From contig JALVXV010000299.1 in assembly GCA_027038235.1 (NCBI GenBank), forward strand, positions 1 to 6,155: a DNA stretch of 6,155 nt. The letters run 5' to 3'. The notes beneath the pieces were generated by a model, which saw only the letters and a program-made list of their open reading frames with translations, had not been told where the DNA came from and made no database searches. A program made the position numbers and the translations under genes. This document shows positions 1 through 5,352 of this stretch, piece by piece. The stretch's first letter is position 1, and each line of letters opens with the position of its first letter. Origin of the DNA: Campylobacterales bacterium. GTDB taxonomy: Bacteria; Campylobacterota; Campylobacteria; Campylobacterales; JALSKU01.

Positions 1-455
1 TAGCCACTAGTGCTGCCTCACTACTTGGTGGTCCTCCAAATACAACTTACTCTGAAGTAACAGGTGCAGTAACTGTAACAAAAGCTTTCAATCCAGCTAT
101 TATGACTTGGGCATCAATTTTTGCTATTATTTTGGCATTTTTTGGAAAATTGGGTGGATTTTTGCAGACTATTCCTGTACCGGTAATGGGCGGGATACTT
201 TTACTTCTTTTTGGTATTATCGCCTCTGTTGGCATGGCAACTTTAGCAAATGCAAAAACTGATCTTAGTTGCCCAAGAAATATGATCATCTTATCTTTGA
301 TACTTGTTTTTGCCATAGGTGGAATGAGTTTTAACTTTGGAGGAGTAGGTTTTAGCGGCATAGGATTGGGTGCGATAGTAGGAATTGTTTTAAACCTTAT
401 ACTACCTCAACCTAGAAAGGATGAAAGTATTAGCGAAGAGTTTTTAGATATATAA
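1..455 (+). CDS. uraA: Uracil/xanthine permease (NCS2 family, UraA-like), C-terminal 150 residues, 5' truncated by window edge
   Basis: This is the C-terminal part of an inner-membrane nucleobase:proton symporter. The open frame runs in from the left edge (first whole codon at position 3) and gives 150 residues before TAA at 453-455; full-length members are about 410-430 residues, so roughly two thirds is missing. Near the start, GGPPNTTYSEVTGAV is the family signature. Its Glu (partial residue 18) aligns with the substrate-contacting Glu290 of E. coli UraA, where TTYGE stands in place of TTYSE. Next come a hydrophobic segment, the conserved IPVPVMGGILLLLFGIIAS, a loop with a K-D pair, and two further membrane segments ending in a short charged tail. 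This corresponds to about TM10-TM14. The ATG at 102 is internal because the homology continues upstream of it. The next gene starts 6 bases downstream, suggesting one operon. Family assignment is firm; uracil versus xanthine or another nucleobase cannot be settled from this fragment. Confidence 0.9.
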   Translation, partial: ATSAASLLGGPPNTTYSEVTGAVTVTKAFNPAIMTWASIFAIILAFFGKLGGFLQTIPVPVMGGILLLLFGIIASVGMATLANAKTDLSCPRNMIILSLILVFAIGGMSFNFGGVGFSGIGLGAIVGIVLNLILPQPRKDESISEEFLDI

Positions 456-461
456 AATATA

Positions 462-1358
462 ATGGTTAAAATTGCTCTTTTTTTTCTTTTTGGAATTTTT
501 TTAAGAGTTTTTGATATAAAAAAATTTCATTTAGCTAAATTTTTAAATGTGGCTATCATATATGTATCACTTCCAGCTTTGATACTATATAAAATCCCCT
601 CTATTAGGGTATCAACTGATACCCTAATAGTTTTGATAATGCCTTGGAGTTTAGCTTTTATACTCCCATTTATAGTCATACTTTTTTCAAAAAGATTTAA
701 CCTTTCAAAAAAAGAGAGCGGTAGTTTGCTTTTAGTCGCAGTTTTGGGCAATACCTCTTTTTTGGGAGTTCCTTTGATAGGTATGTTTTATGGTGAAACC
801 TATGTGCCTTATGCACTTTTATATGATCAGCTTGGTTCATTTTTGATACTTTCAACTTATGGATCAATTGTTACTGCTATCTACTCATCAACTAGCAATT
901 TTCATATCAAAACTATAATAAAAAAGATCATTCTTTTTCCTCCATTTCTTGCTTTGATGATCGCACTTTCTTTGCATAGTAGTAATATTATAGATATATT
1001 TGAGTGGATATTAAAGCCACTTAGCTCTACACTAGTGCCATTTGCCCTAATGAGTGTGGGTTATCAGCTTAAGTTTAAAGTACCACAAGATGATAGAAAG
1101 GCACTTATCATAGCAATACTTATCAAAACTATCATCTCTCCAACTATTGCACTTTTGATAAGTTTAGCATTTTTTAACTTTGATACTATCACAAAAGTAG
1201 CTATACTTGAGGCTGGTATGGGACCTATGATAACTGCTGCAATCATGGCAAATTTAGCAAACTTAAAACCAAGGCTTACCAATGCCATAGTAGGATATGG
1301 GATACTCTTTTCATTCGTTACTCTGCCGATTTTTTATAAAATATTATCATTTTTCTAA
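462..1358 (+). CDS. AEC family (auxin efflux carrier) permease, substrate unknown
   Basis: A complete 298-residue inner-membrane transporter, a usual length for bacterial AEC permeases. About ten hydrophobic segments can be counted (roughly residues 1-16, 27-45, 55-75, 87-107, 116-140, 153-171, 183-202, 212-236, 243-265, 273-296). Family motifs seen are SLPAL at 36-40, GNTSFLGVPL at 96-105, LVPFALMSVG at 191-200 and EAGMGPMITAAIMA at 250-263. Bacterial members move malate, other organic acids or unidentified solutes; nothing here fixes the substrate. The ATG at 462 leaves the normal distance of about 36 residues to the SLPAL motif. It has no recognisable Shine-Dalgarno sequence (the preceding bases are only A and T), so translation may depend on coupling to the permease gene that ends 6 bases upstream. 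A perfect palindrome at 601-630 lies in the codons for residues 47-57. The gene converges on the dehydrogenase gene downstream. Confidence 0.9.
   Translation: MVKIALFFLFGIFLRVFDIKKFHLAKFLNVAIIYVSLPALILYKIPSIRVSTDTLIVLIMPWSLAFILPFIVILFSKRFNLSKKESGSLLLVAVLGNTSFLGVPLIGMFYGETYVPYALLYDQLGSFLILSTYGSIVTAIYSSTSNFHIKTIIKKIILFPPFLALMIALSLHSSNIIDIFEWILKPLSSTLVPFALMSVGYQLKFKVPQDDRKALIIAILIKTIISPTIALLISLAFFNFDTITKVAILEAGMGPMITAAIMANLANLKPRLTNAIVGYGILFSFVTLPIFYKILSFF
601..630. repeat. Perfect 30-bp palindrome (14-bp arms, 2-base centre) inside the AEC gene
   Basis: Positions 601-614 (CTATTAGGGTATCA) and 617-630 (TGATACCCTAATAG) are exact reverse complements separated by AC. As RNA this would fold into a 13-bp stem with a four-base AACU loop, followed at 631-634 by TTTT. 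It looks like an intrinsic terminator but sits about 140 bases into an open coding sequence. It encodes SIRVSTDTLIV across the loop before the third hydrophobic segment of the permease. No role is known to me; it could be an attenuator, an mRNA stability hairpin, a protein-binding site or chance. Confidence 0.85.
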
Positions 1359-1393
1359 AACATTCCAAACATCCATAGAGGTATTTTATTTCT

Positions 1394-1564
1394 ATCCCAA
1401 ATTTTGCAATAGAGTTTGTTGTAGTATCGTTTATGCTTGAAGATTAGAGGTTTTTAAAAAAGTTGAAGGCTTATCAATAAAAGTGTTAAGTCAAAACTTT
1501 TTTAAAAGCCTATAGCTTCAATGATGAGTGCTAATACAATGAAGTCTATTGCAAAATTTGGGAT
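1394..1564. repeat. Large imperfect inverted repeat (arms about 70 bp, 30-base centre) between convergent genes
   Basis: The left arm 1394-1464 is the inverted copy of the right arm 1495-1564. The outer 20 bases, ATCCCAAATTTTGCAATAGA (1394-1413), match the reverse complement of 1545-1564 exactly. The inner 13 bases, TTTTAAAAAAGTT (1452-1464), match the complement of 1495-1507 exactly. The middle of each arm is diverged, with one single-base length difference. The right arm ends 4 bases short of the dehydrogenase stop codon and the left arm begins 35 bases after the AEC stop. It could be a MITE-like element, a bidirectional transcription terminator or the relic of an inverted duplication. An alternative inner pairing exists between TTGAAGGCTT (1463-1472) and the complementary parts of 1506-1521. 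No transposase is present and no flanking direct repeat was recognised. Confidence 0.8.
1452..1507. terminator. Possible bidirectional terminator: A/T-rich inner stem of the inverted repeat
   Basis: The 13-bp perfect inner stem (1452-1464 with 1495-1507) carries T-runs and A-runs on both strands and lies between two converging genes, where a shared terminator is expected. The stem is nearly all A/T, so by itself it is weak; stability would come from the outer 20-bp stem of the larger repeat. The role is inferred from position only. Confidence 0.3.
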
Positions 1565-1568
1565 TATA

Positions 1569-4409
1569 TCATTTTGTACATTTATCAATAAGATAAAAGA
1601 TAGATTTATAGTCTATCCCTGAGTGTTTGCTCAAGCCTATCTCACAAGTGATACTTGTTGAAAATCCTCTTTTTGCTTTGTTATTTAAGTCATGTTTTAG
1701 CCATCTTAGAGCTGAAGTGTTTAGTTCAGGGAAATTAAATCCTCTATCTCCTGCAAAACCACAACATGTTACATTTGGAGGAACAATTACCTCTTTAGCA
1801 CACATTTTAGCTAGTTTTATTAAATCATCCTTTAAGCCCATCTTTGTTGTAGAGCAAGTTGAGTGGATAGCGATAGTTTCATTTAGAGGTTTAAAGTTAA
1901 GTTTTGGAGCTAAATACTTCAAAGTAAACTCAATAGGCTCATAAATATCCATCTTTTTTTCAAAATTCTCTATCATCGCTTTTACACATGGTGAAGTTTC
2001 ACAAAGCACGGGGTACTTCCTAGCATTACTAGCTTCAAAAAGAGCCTCTTCAAGCTCATCTAACTGCCTTTTTGCCTCCTTTTTAAAGCCTTTAGAACTC
2101 ATAGGAGTTCCACAGCAAAGTCTATCTATATTTTTAGGTAATATTATCTCATAACCAGCTCTATTTATAAGATTGTTTATCACTTCATAAAGCTCTAACT
2201 CTTCATCACCCTTTTTGCCAAATGTTCTACAAAGGCAGGAGGGAAAATATACCACTTTTTCATCCGATTTTTTTATCAATACTCTATCTTTTTCAAATTT
2301 TGAAGCTTTTGGAAGATATGGAGTCCATTTTGGTATTTTTCCTCCACTAATATCCCTTATAAAATCCATACTCTTTTGCATAAATTTTTCACCAAATAAC
2401 CCTTTAGCAAAACTATTTAGAGATAGTGCTATCTTAAGGATACTTAGAGTTTTATCATAATTATTGGCTATCTTACTAGCTATATTTTTCTCATTTTTAC
2501 TAAGTCTCTTTGATCTTAGCTTTTTTGTTAGCTTTGCAGTATCAATTCCTACCGGACATGACAAAGAACAAAGTGAACAAGCTGCACAAGTATCAAGACC
2601 ATCATACTCATATAACTTTTTTAGAGCTTTTAAAGTCTCTTTCTCTTTTTGAGAGTTTTCTAGTAAGCTTATCTCTCTATTTGCTACTATCCTTTGTCTT
2701 GGAGTCAAAGTCAAAGCATTTGAGGGGCAATTAGGTTCACAAAAACCGCACTCTATACATTTATCTATAAGCTCATCACTTTTTGGCAGGGGTTTTAGAT
2801 TTTTTATATATATCTCTTGATCTTCATTTATAAGAACTCCAGGATTTAGTAAGCCTTTAGGATCAAATATCTTTTTTATCTCTTTCATAATTTCATAAGC
2901 TTTTTTACCCCACTGCATCTCTACAAATGGAGCCATATTTCTTCCTGTTCCATGCTCAGCTTTTAAACTACCTTTATAATCAATCGCTACCATATCGGTA
3001 ATCTCTTTCATAAAAGAGGCATATCTTCTAACCTCCTCCTCTTTAGAAAAGTCTTGGTTAAAAACAAAGTGTAGATTGCTATCTAGCGAATGACCAAAGA
3101 TGATAGCATCATCATAACCATACTTTTTAAAAAGCTCTTGAAGCTTAAGCACAGCACTATCAAGCTTATCCATAGGAAAAGCTATATCTTCTATGATACA
3201 AGTAGTTCCTAGCTTTCTCATAGAGCCTACTGCCGGAAAGAGACCCTTTCTTATATCCCAATATCTCTTTATTATATTTTCATCTTCACTAAAAGTTATA
3301 GGGGTTGCCGTCTTTAAACCCTCTAAAAGTTTTTTTATCTTTTGAGTTTGATTTTTTAAATTTTTACTCTCTTTTGAAACAGTATCAACTAAGACCGCAC
3401 AGATACTATCATCAAGCTCTTTTAAAAACTCCATCCCCTCTTTATCTTGCACACTTTTTAAAGCTGCTCTATCCATAAGTTCGGCTGCTGGAACTTCACT
3501 TCTTGGCAAGGTTTTTAGCCTTTGGACTGCATTTGCAGCTATTTTTATATCATTAAAAAGCATTAGTGATGTAGCTTTAAATGGTGGATTATCAACAGTT
3601 TTGTAGGTAATCTCATCGATATACCCCAAAGTCCCCTCACTTCCAACCATCAAATGTAAAATTATATCGATAGGGTTGCTAAAATCAACCAAAGCATTTA
3701 TGGAGTATCCGCAAGTGTTTTTTATGGAGTATTTTTGTTTTATTAAAGAGTTTAACTCCTTATCGCTTTCTATCTTCTCTTTTAGTGATAAAAGTTTATT
3801 ACAAAGCTCTTTATGAGTTTGTAAAAACTCTTTTCTTGAAAGTTCATCCGAAGCGTCAAGATAGGTTCCATCTTGAAAAATTATCTTCATGCTATGGACT
3901 GTTTTATATGTATTTTGATCTATTCCACAACACATTCCACTAGCATTGTTTGCAGCAATTCCACCTATCATACAGGCATCTATAGAGGCAGGATCGGGTC
4001 CAATTTTTTTATGAAATTTTTTAAGATGAAAGTTTGCATAGGAGCCTATGACAGAGGGCTCTAAAGTGATAAGTGAAGCATCAGAGTTTATCTTTACTCC
4101 TCTTTTGTCTCTTGAAGTTACCACCAAGATACTATCACTAATAGCTTGACCAGATAGAGAAGTACCTGCTGCTCTAAAAACTACAGGAAGTGAAAGTTTA
4201 TCGGATAAAAGTAGAATCTCTCTTATCTGCTTAGTGGTATTACAGATGATAACTATCTTAGGAATCAATTTATAAAATGAAGCATCATGACCATAGCAGA
4301 TAGTATGTAAAGGATCGATAAATACTCTATCTTTGGGTATGACTTTACAAATTTGATCATAAAATTCCACATATTTTTTTGGCAATCTTTTTGATACTTC
4401 ATCACTCAT
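1569..4409 (-). CDS. dld: FAD-linked D-lactate-type dehydrogenase fused to 4Fe-4S and CCG domains (Dld/GlcD-GlcF-like)
   Basis: A 946-residue respiratory flavo-iron-sulfur enzyme oxidising a D-2-hydroxyacid and passing electrons towards the quinone pool. Order of domains: FAD-binding (PCMH-type) domain at about 40-270, with RAAGTSLSGQA at 79-89, GPDPAS 137-142 and GGIAANNASG 149-158, and VGSEGTLG 255-262; FAD-oxidase C-terminal domain to about 527, with EHGTGR 485-490 and NPGVL 522-526; two Fe-S motifs, C551-C554-C557-C561 and C608-C611-C614-C618; then two CCG domains with CCG at 765-767 and 882-884 plus C724, C803, C852 and C922. All expected cysteines are present and nothing looks truncated. 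Length and layout match the Helicobacter pylori enzyme annotated as D-lactate dehydrogenase. E. coli YdiJ, a D-2-hydroxyglutarate dehydrogenase, has the same architecture, so the substrate is not certain. The ATG at 4409 is preceded 8 bases upstream by AAAGG on the minus strand. It is divergent from the DUF234-flgS genes and appears monocistronic here. Confidence 0.92.
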   Translation of the reverse strand: MSDEVSKRLPKKYVEFYDQICKVIPKDRVFIDPLHTICYGHDASFYKLIPKIVIICNTTKQIREILLLSDKLSLPVVFRAAGTSLSGQAISDSILVVTSRDKRGVKINSDASLITLEPSVIGSYANFHLKKFHKKIGPDPASIDACMIGGIAANNASGMCCGIDQNTYKTVHSMKIIFQDGTYLDASDELSRKEFLQTHKELCNKLLSLKEKIESDKELNSLIKQKYSIKNTCGYSINALVDFSNPIDIILHLMVGSEGTLGYIDEITYKTVDNPPFKATSLMLFNDIKIAANAVQRLKTLPRSEVPAAELMDRAALKSVQDKEGMEFLKELDDSICAVLVDTVSKESKNLKNQTQKIKKLLEGLKTATPITFSEDENIIKRYWDIRKGLFPAVGSMRKLGTTCIIEDIAFPMDKLDSAVLKLQELFKKYGYDDAIIFGHSLDSNLHFVFNQDFSKEEEVRRYASFMKEITDMVAIDYKGSLKAEHGTGRNMAPFVEMQWGKKAYEIMKEIKKIFDPKGLLNPGVLINEDQEIYIKNLKPLPKSDELIDKCIECGFCEPNCPSNALTLTPRQRIVANREISLLENSQKEKETLKALKKLYEYDGLDTCAACSLCSLSCPVGIDTAKLTKKLRSKRLSKNEKNIASKIANNYDKTLSILKIALSLNSFAKGLFGEKFMQKSMDFIRDISGGKIPKWTPYLPKASKFEKDRVLIKKSDEKVVYFPSCLCRTFGKKGDEELELYEVINNLINRAGYEIILPKNIDRLCCGTPMSSKGFKKEAKRQLDELEEALFEASNARKYPVLCETSPCVKAMIENFEKKMDIYEPIEFTLKYLAPKLNFKPLNETIAIHSTCSTTKMGLKDDLIKLAKMCAKEVIVPPNVTCCGFAGDRGFNFPELNTSALRWLKHDLNNKAKRGFSTSITCEIGLSKHSGIDYKSIFYLIDKCTK

Positions 4410-4438
4410 TTTTAAGACCTTTAAGAATTTTCACCCTC

Positions 4439-4444
4439 ATTTTA
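4439..4444 (-). promoter_or_regulatory. Candidate -10 element for the dehydrogenase gene
   Basis: Read on the minus strand, TAAAAT (within TTTTGATAAAAT) matches the TATAAT consensus at 5 of 6 positions. A start about 7 bases downstream would leave a leader of roughly 20-25 bases, which contains the AAAGG ribosome-binding site complementary to 4418-4422. No convincing -35 box is seen, which is usual in this phylum. Confidence 0.45.
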
Positions 4445-4456
4445 TCAAAACTTTTG

Positions 4457-4462
4457 TAAAAT
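4457..4462 (+). promoter_or_regulatory. Candidate -10 element for the DUF234-flgS operon
   Basis: TAAAAT (5 of 6 to TATAAT) ends 6 bases before the only usable ATG at 4469. With a normal -10 to start-site distance, transcription would begin at or next to that ATG, giving a leaderless or nearly leaderless message. No Shine-Dalgarno sequence precedes the ATG. Confidence 0.4.
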
Positions 4463-4468
4463 CTATCT

Positions 4469-5350
4469 ATGTTATCTATAAAAAATAATTTTAGAGAGTT
4501 TTGCACATCATATTCATATCTTGATATAAAGGAGTTGATAGAAAACTTTGCCATATTTGGTGGATATGATAGTGGTAGTATTGAGCTTGATGATGATATT
4601 TTTGAAAATATAGAGCAAAATATTTTAAACAATTATCACTCTTTAAAAAGGAAGTTTTGTCAAAATCAAGATAAAAATACTCTTCTTCAAAAGATAGCAT
4701 TAGGCGATAGAAAAGAGTATGCTATATATAGAAGTAGTAGCAATATAAGCCAAATAAGAGGAAGAGTTTTGCAAAAAGAGCTCTATCAAAACAATATCAT
4801 AGAAAAGGAGCTAACAAGAGAGATTATTCCCAAAAGAGAGAAGCATAGATATGTAAAAAAGGAGTTTCGCAGATATGTACCTGAAGATAAGTTTAGGTTT
4901 GTTAAAAATTTTGATAGATTTTGGTACACCTTTATCTATCCATTTTCTAATGAATTAGACAACAATATACAAAAGAGTTGTTTAGAAAATATCAAGCAAG
5001 GTTTTGATAAATTTGTTAGTCTTACTTTTGAAGAGTTATCAAATGAGCTTATCAAGGAGGATATTTTTAGACTAAATATCATCCAAAGTGGTGGGTATTG
5101 GGATATACATACTGAGTATGATATACTTGCTAAAAAGAGCAATGGTAGATATATCTTAGGAGAGTGCAAGTGGACAAATCAAAAAGTATGTAAAAATGAG
5201 TTAAATAAGCTTAAAAATAAAGCGAAATATCTTAAGTTTGATATAGAGCAATATGCACTTTTTTCAAAAAATGGCTTTAGCAAGTCATTGAAAAAAGAGA
5301 GGAATATACTCCTTTTTGAACTAAAAGATTTTGAGTATTTTAGGAGATAA
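4469..5350 (+). CDS. DUF234 domain protein with PD-(D/E)XK nuclease-like motif, no ATPase domain
   Basis: A 293-residue soluble basic protein of unproven function. The N-terminal part carries the LDIKELIENFAIFGG segment (18-32). A winged-helix-like stretch follows at about 88-120 (SNISQIRGRVLQKEL is typical), then the DUF234 region with KFRFVKNFDRFWYTFIYP (141-158). The C-terminal half has a PD-(D/E)XK-like arrangement: E188/E189, then EYDIL with D218, then GECKW with E232 and K234. In archaeal ATPases DUF234 normally follows an AAA-type P-loop ATPase; here no Walker motif is present, so this is the stand-alone form. The ATG at 4469 is the earliest possible start (an in-frame TAA lies at 4457-4459) and the protein contains no other methionine. 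flgS begins 2 bases after its stop and its ribosome-binding site lies inside this gene, so the two are almost certainly co-transcribed. Nuclease activity is inferred from the motif only; it may be a DNA-binding or regulatory protein. Confidence 0.82.
   Translation: MLSIKNNFREFCTSYSYLDIKELIENFAIFGGYDSGSIELDDDIFENIEQNILNNYHSLKRKFCQNQDKNTLLQKIALGDRKEYAIYRSSSNISQIRGRVLQKELYQNNIIEKELTREIIPKREKHRYVKKEFRRYVPEDKFRFVKNFDRFWYTFIYPFSNELDNNIQKSCLENIKQGFDKFVSLTFEELSNELIKEDIFRLNIIQSGGYWDIHTEYDILAKKSNGRYILGECKWTNQKVCKNELNKLKNKAKYLKFDIEQYALFSKNGFSKSLKKERNILLFELKDFEYFRR
5342..5346 (+). promoter_or_regulatory. Ribosome-binding site of flgS inside the end of the upstream gene
   Basis: AGGAG lies 6 bases before the ATG at 5353 and overlaps the last two arginine codons (AGG AGA) of the DUF234 gene. 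This is the strongest Shine-Dalgarno sequence in the window. It decides the flgS start and indicates translational coupling. Confidence 0.85.
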
Positions 5351-5352
5351 AA

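Larger units (their letters stand above)
4439..4462. promoter_or_regulatory. Near-palindrome spanning both divergent -10 elements, possible operator
   Basis: The sequence reads ATTTTA-T-CAAAA-C-TTTTG-TAAAAT: 11-bp complementary arms, with one unpaired T in the left arm, around a central C. Its two ends are the -10-like hexamers of the two diverging genes. A regulator bound here would cover both promoters. Because the arms are simple A/T blocks, it may also just be two -10 regions placed head to head. Confidence 0.35.

Noticed and set aside
102..455. Small complete gene of 117 codons starting at the ATG at 102
   Set aside because: The same frame is open to the left edge and the upstream residues carry the NCS2 permease signature, so the ATG is an internal methionine of a truncated permease.
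1394..1447. The peptide reading of the left arm as a present-day small gene
   Set aside because: There is no ATG, GTG or TTG start with a ribosome-binding site and an in-frame TAG sits upstream at 1376-1378, so at most it is a relic.
1394..1564. The 20-bp outer arms as ends of an intact insertion sequence
   Set aside because: Only about 130 bases lie between them, no transposase is present, and no target-site duplication could be recognised outside the arms.
1569..1640. Truncation of the dehydrogenase C-terminus by the adjacent inverted repeat
   Set aside because: The end with HSGIDYKSIFYLIDKCTK is normal for the family and the repeat starts 4 bases beyond the stop codon.
1627..2734. Several plus-strand open frames of 60-105 codons opposite the dehydrogenase gene (also 3873-4064)
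   Set aside because: They are antisense shadows of a well-supported 946-residue enzyme and show no domain, ribosome-binding site or sensible protein composition.
4439..4462. Assignment of the divergent near-palindrome to a named regulator such as Fur or NikR
   Set aside because: The sequence is simple A/T blocks and does not match a box I can identify with confidence.
4402..4700. Minus-strand open frames of about 70-76 codons opposite the start of the DUF234 gene
   Set aside because: The plus-strand frame has recognisable DUF234 homology; the minus-strand frames are short and cysteine/tyrosine-rich reading shadows.
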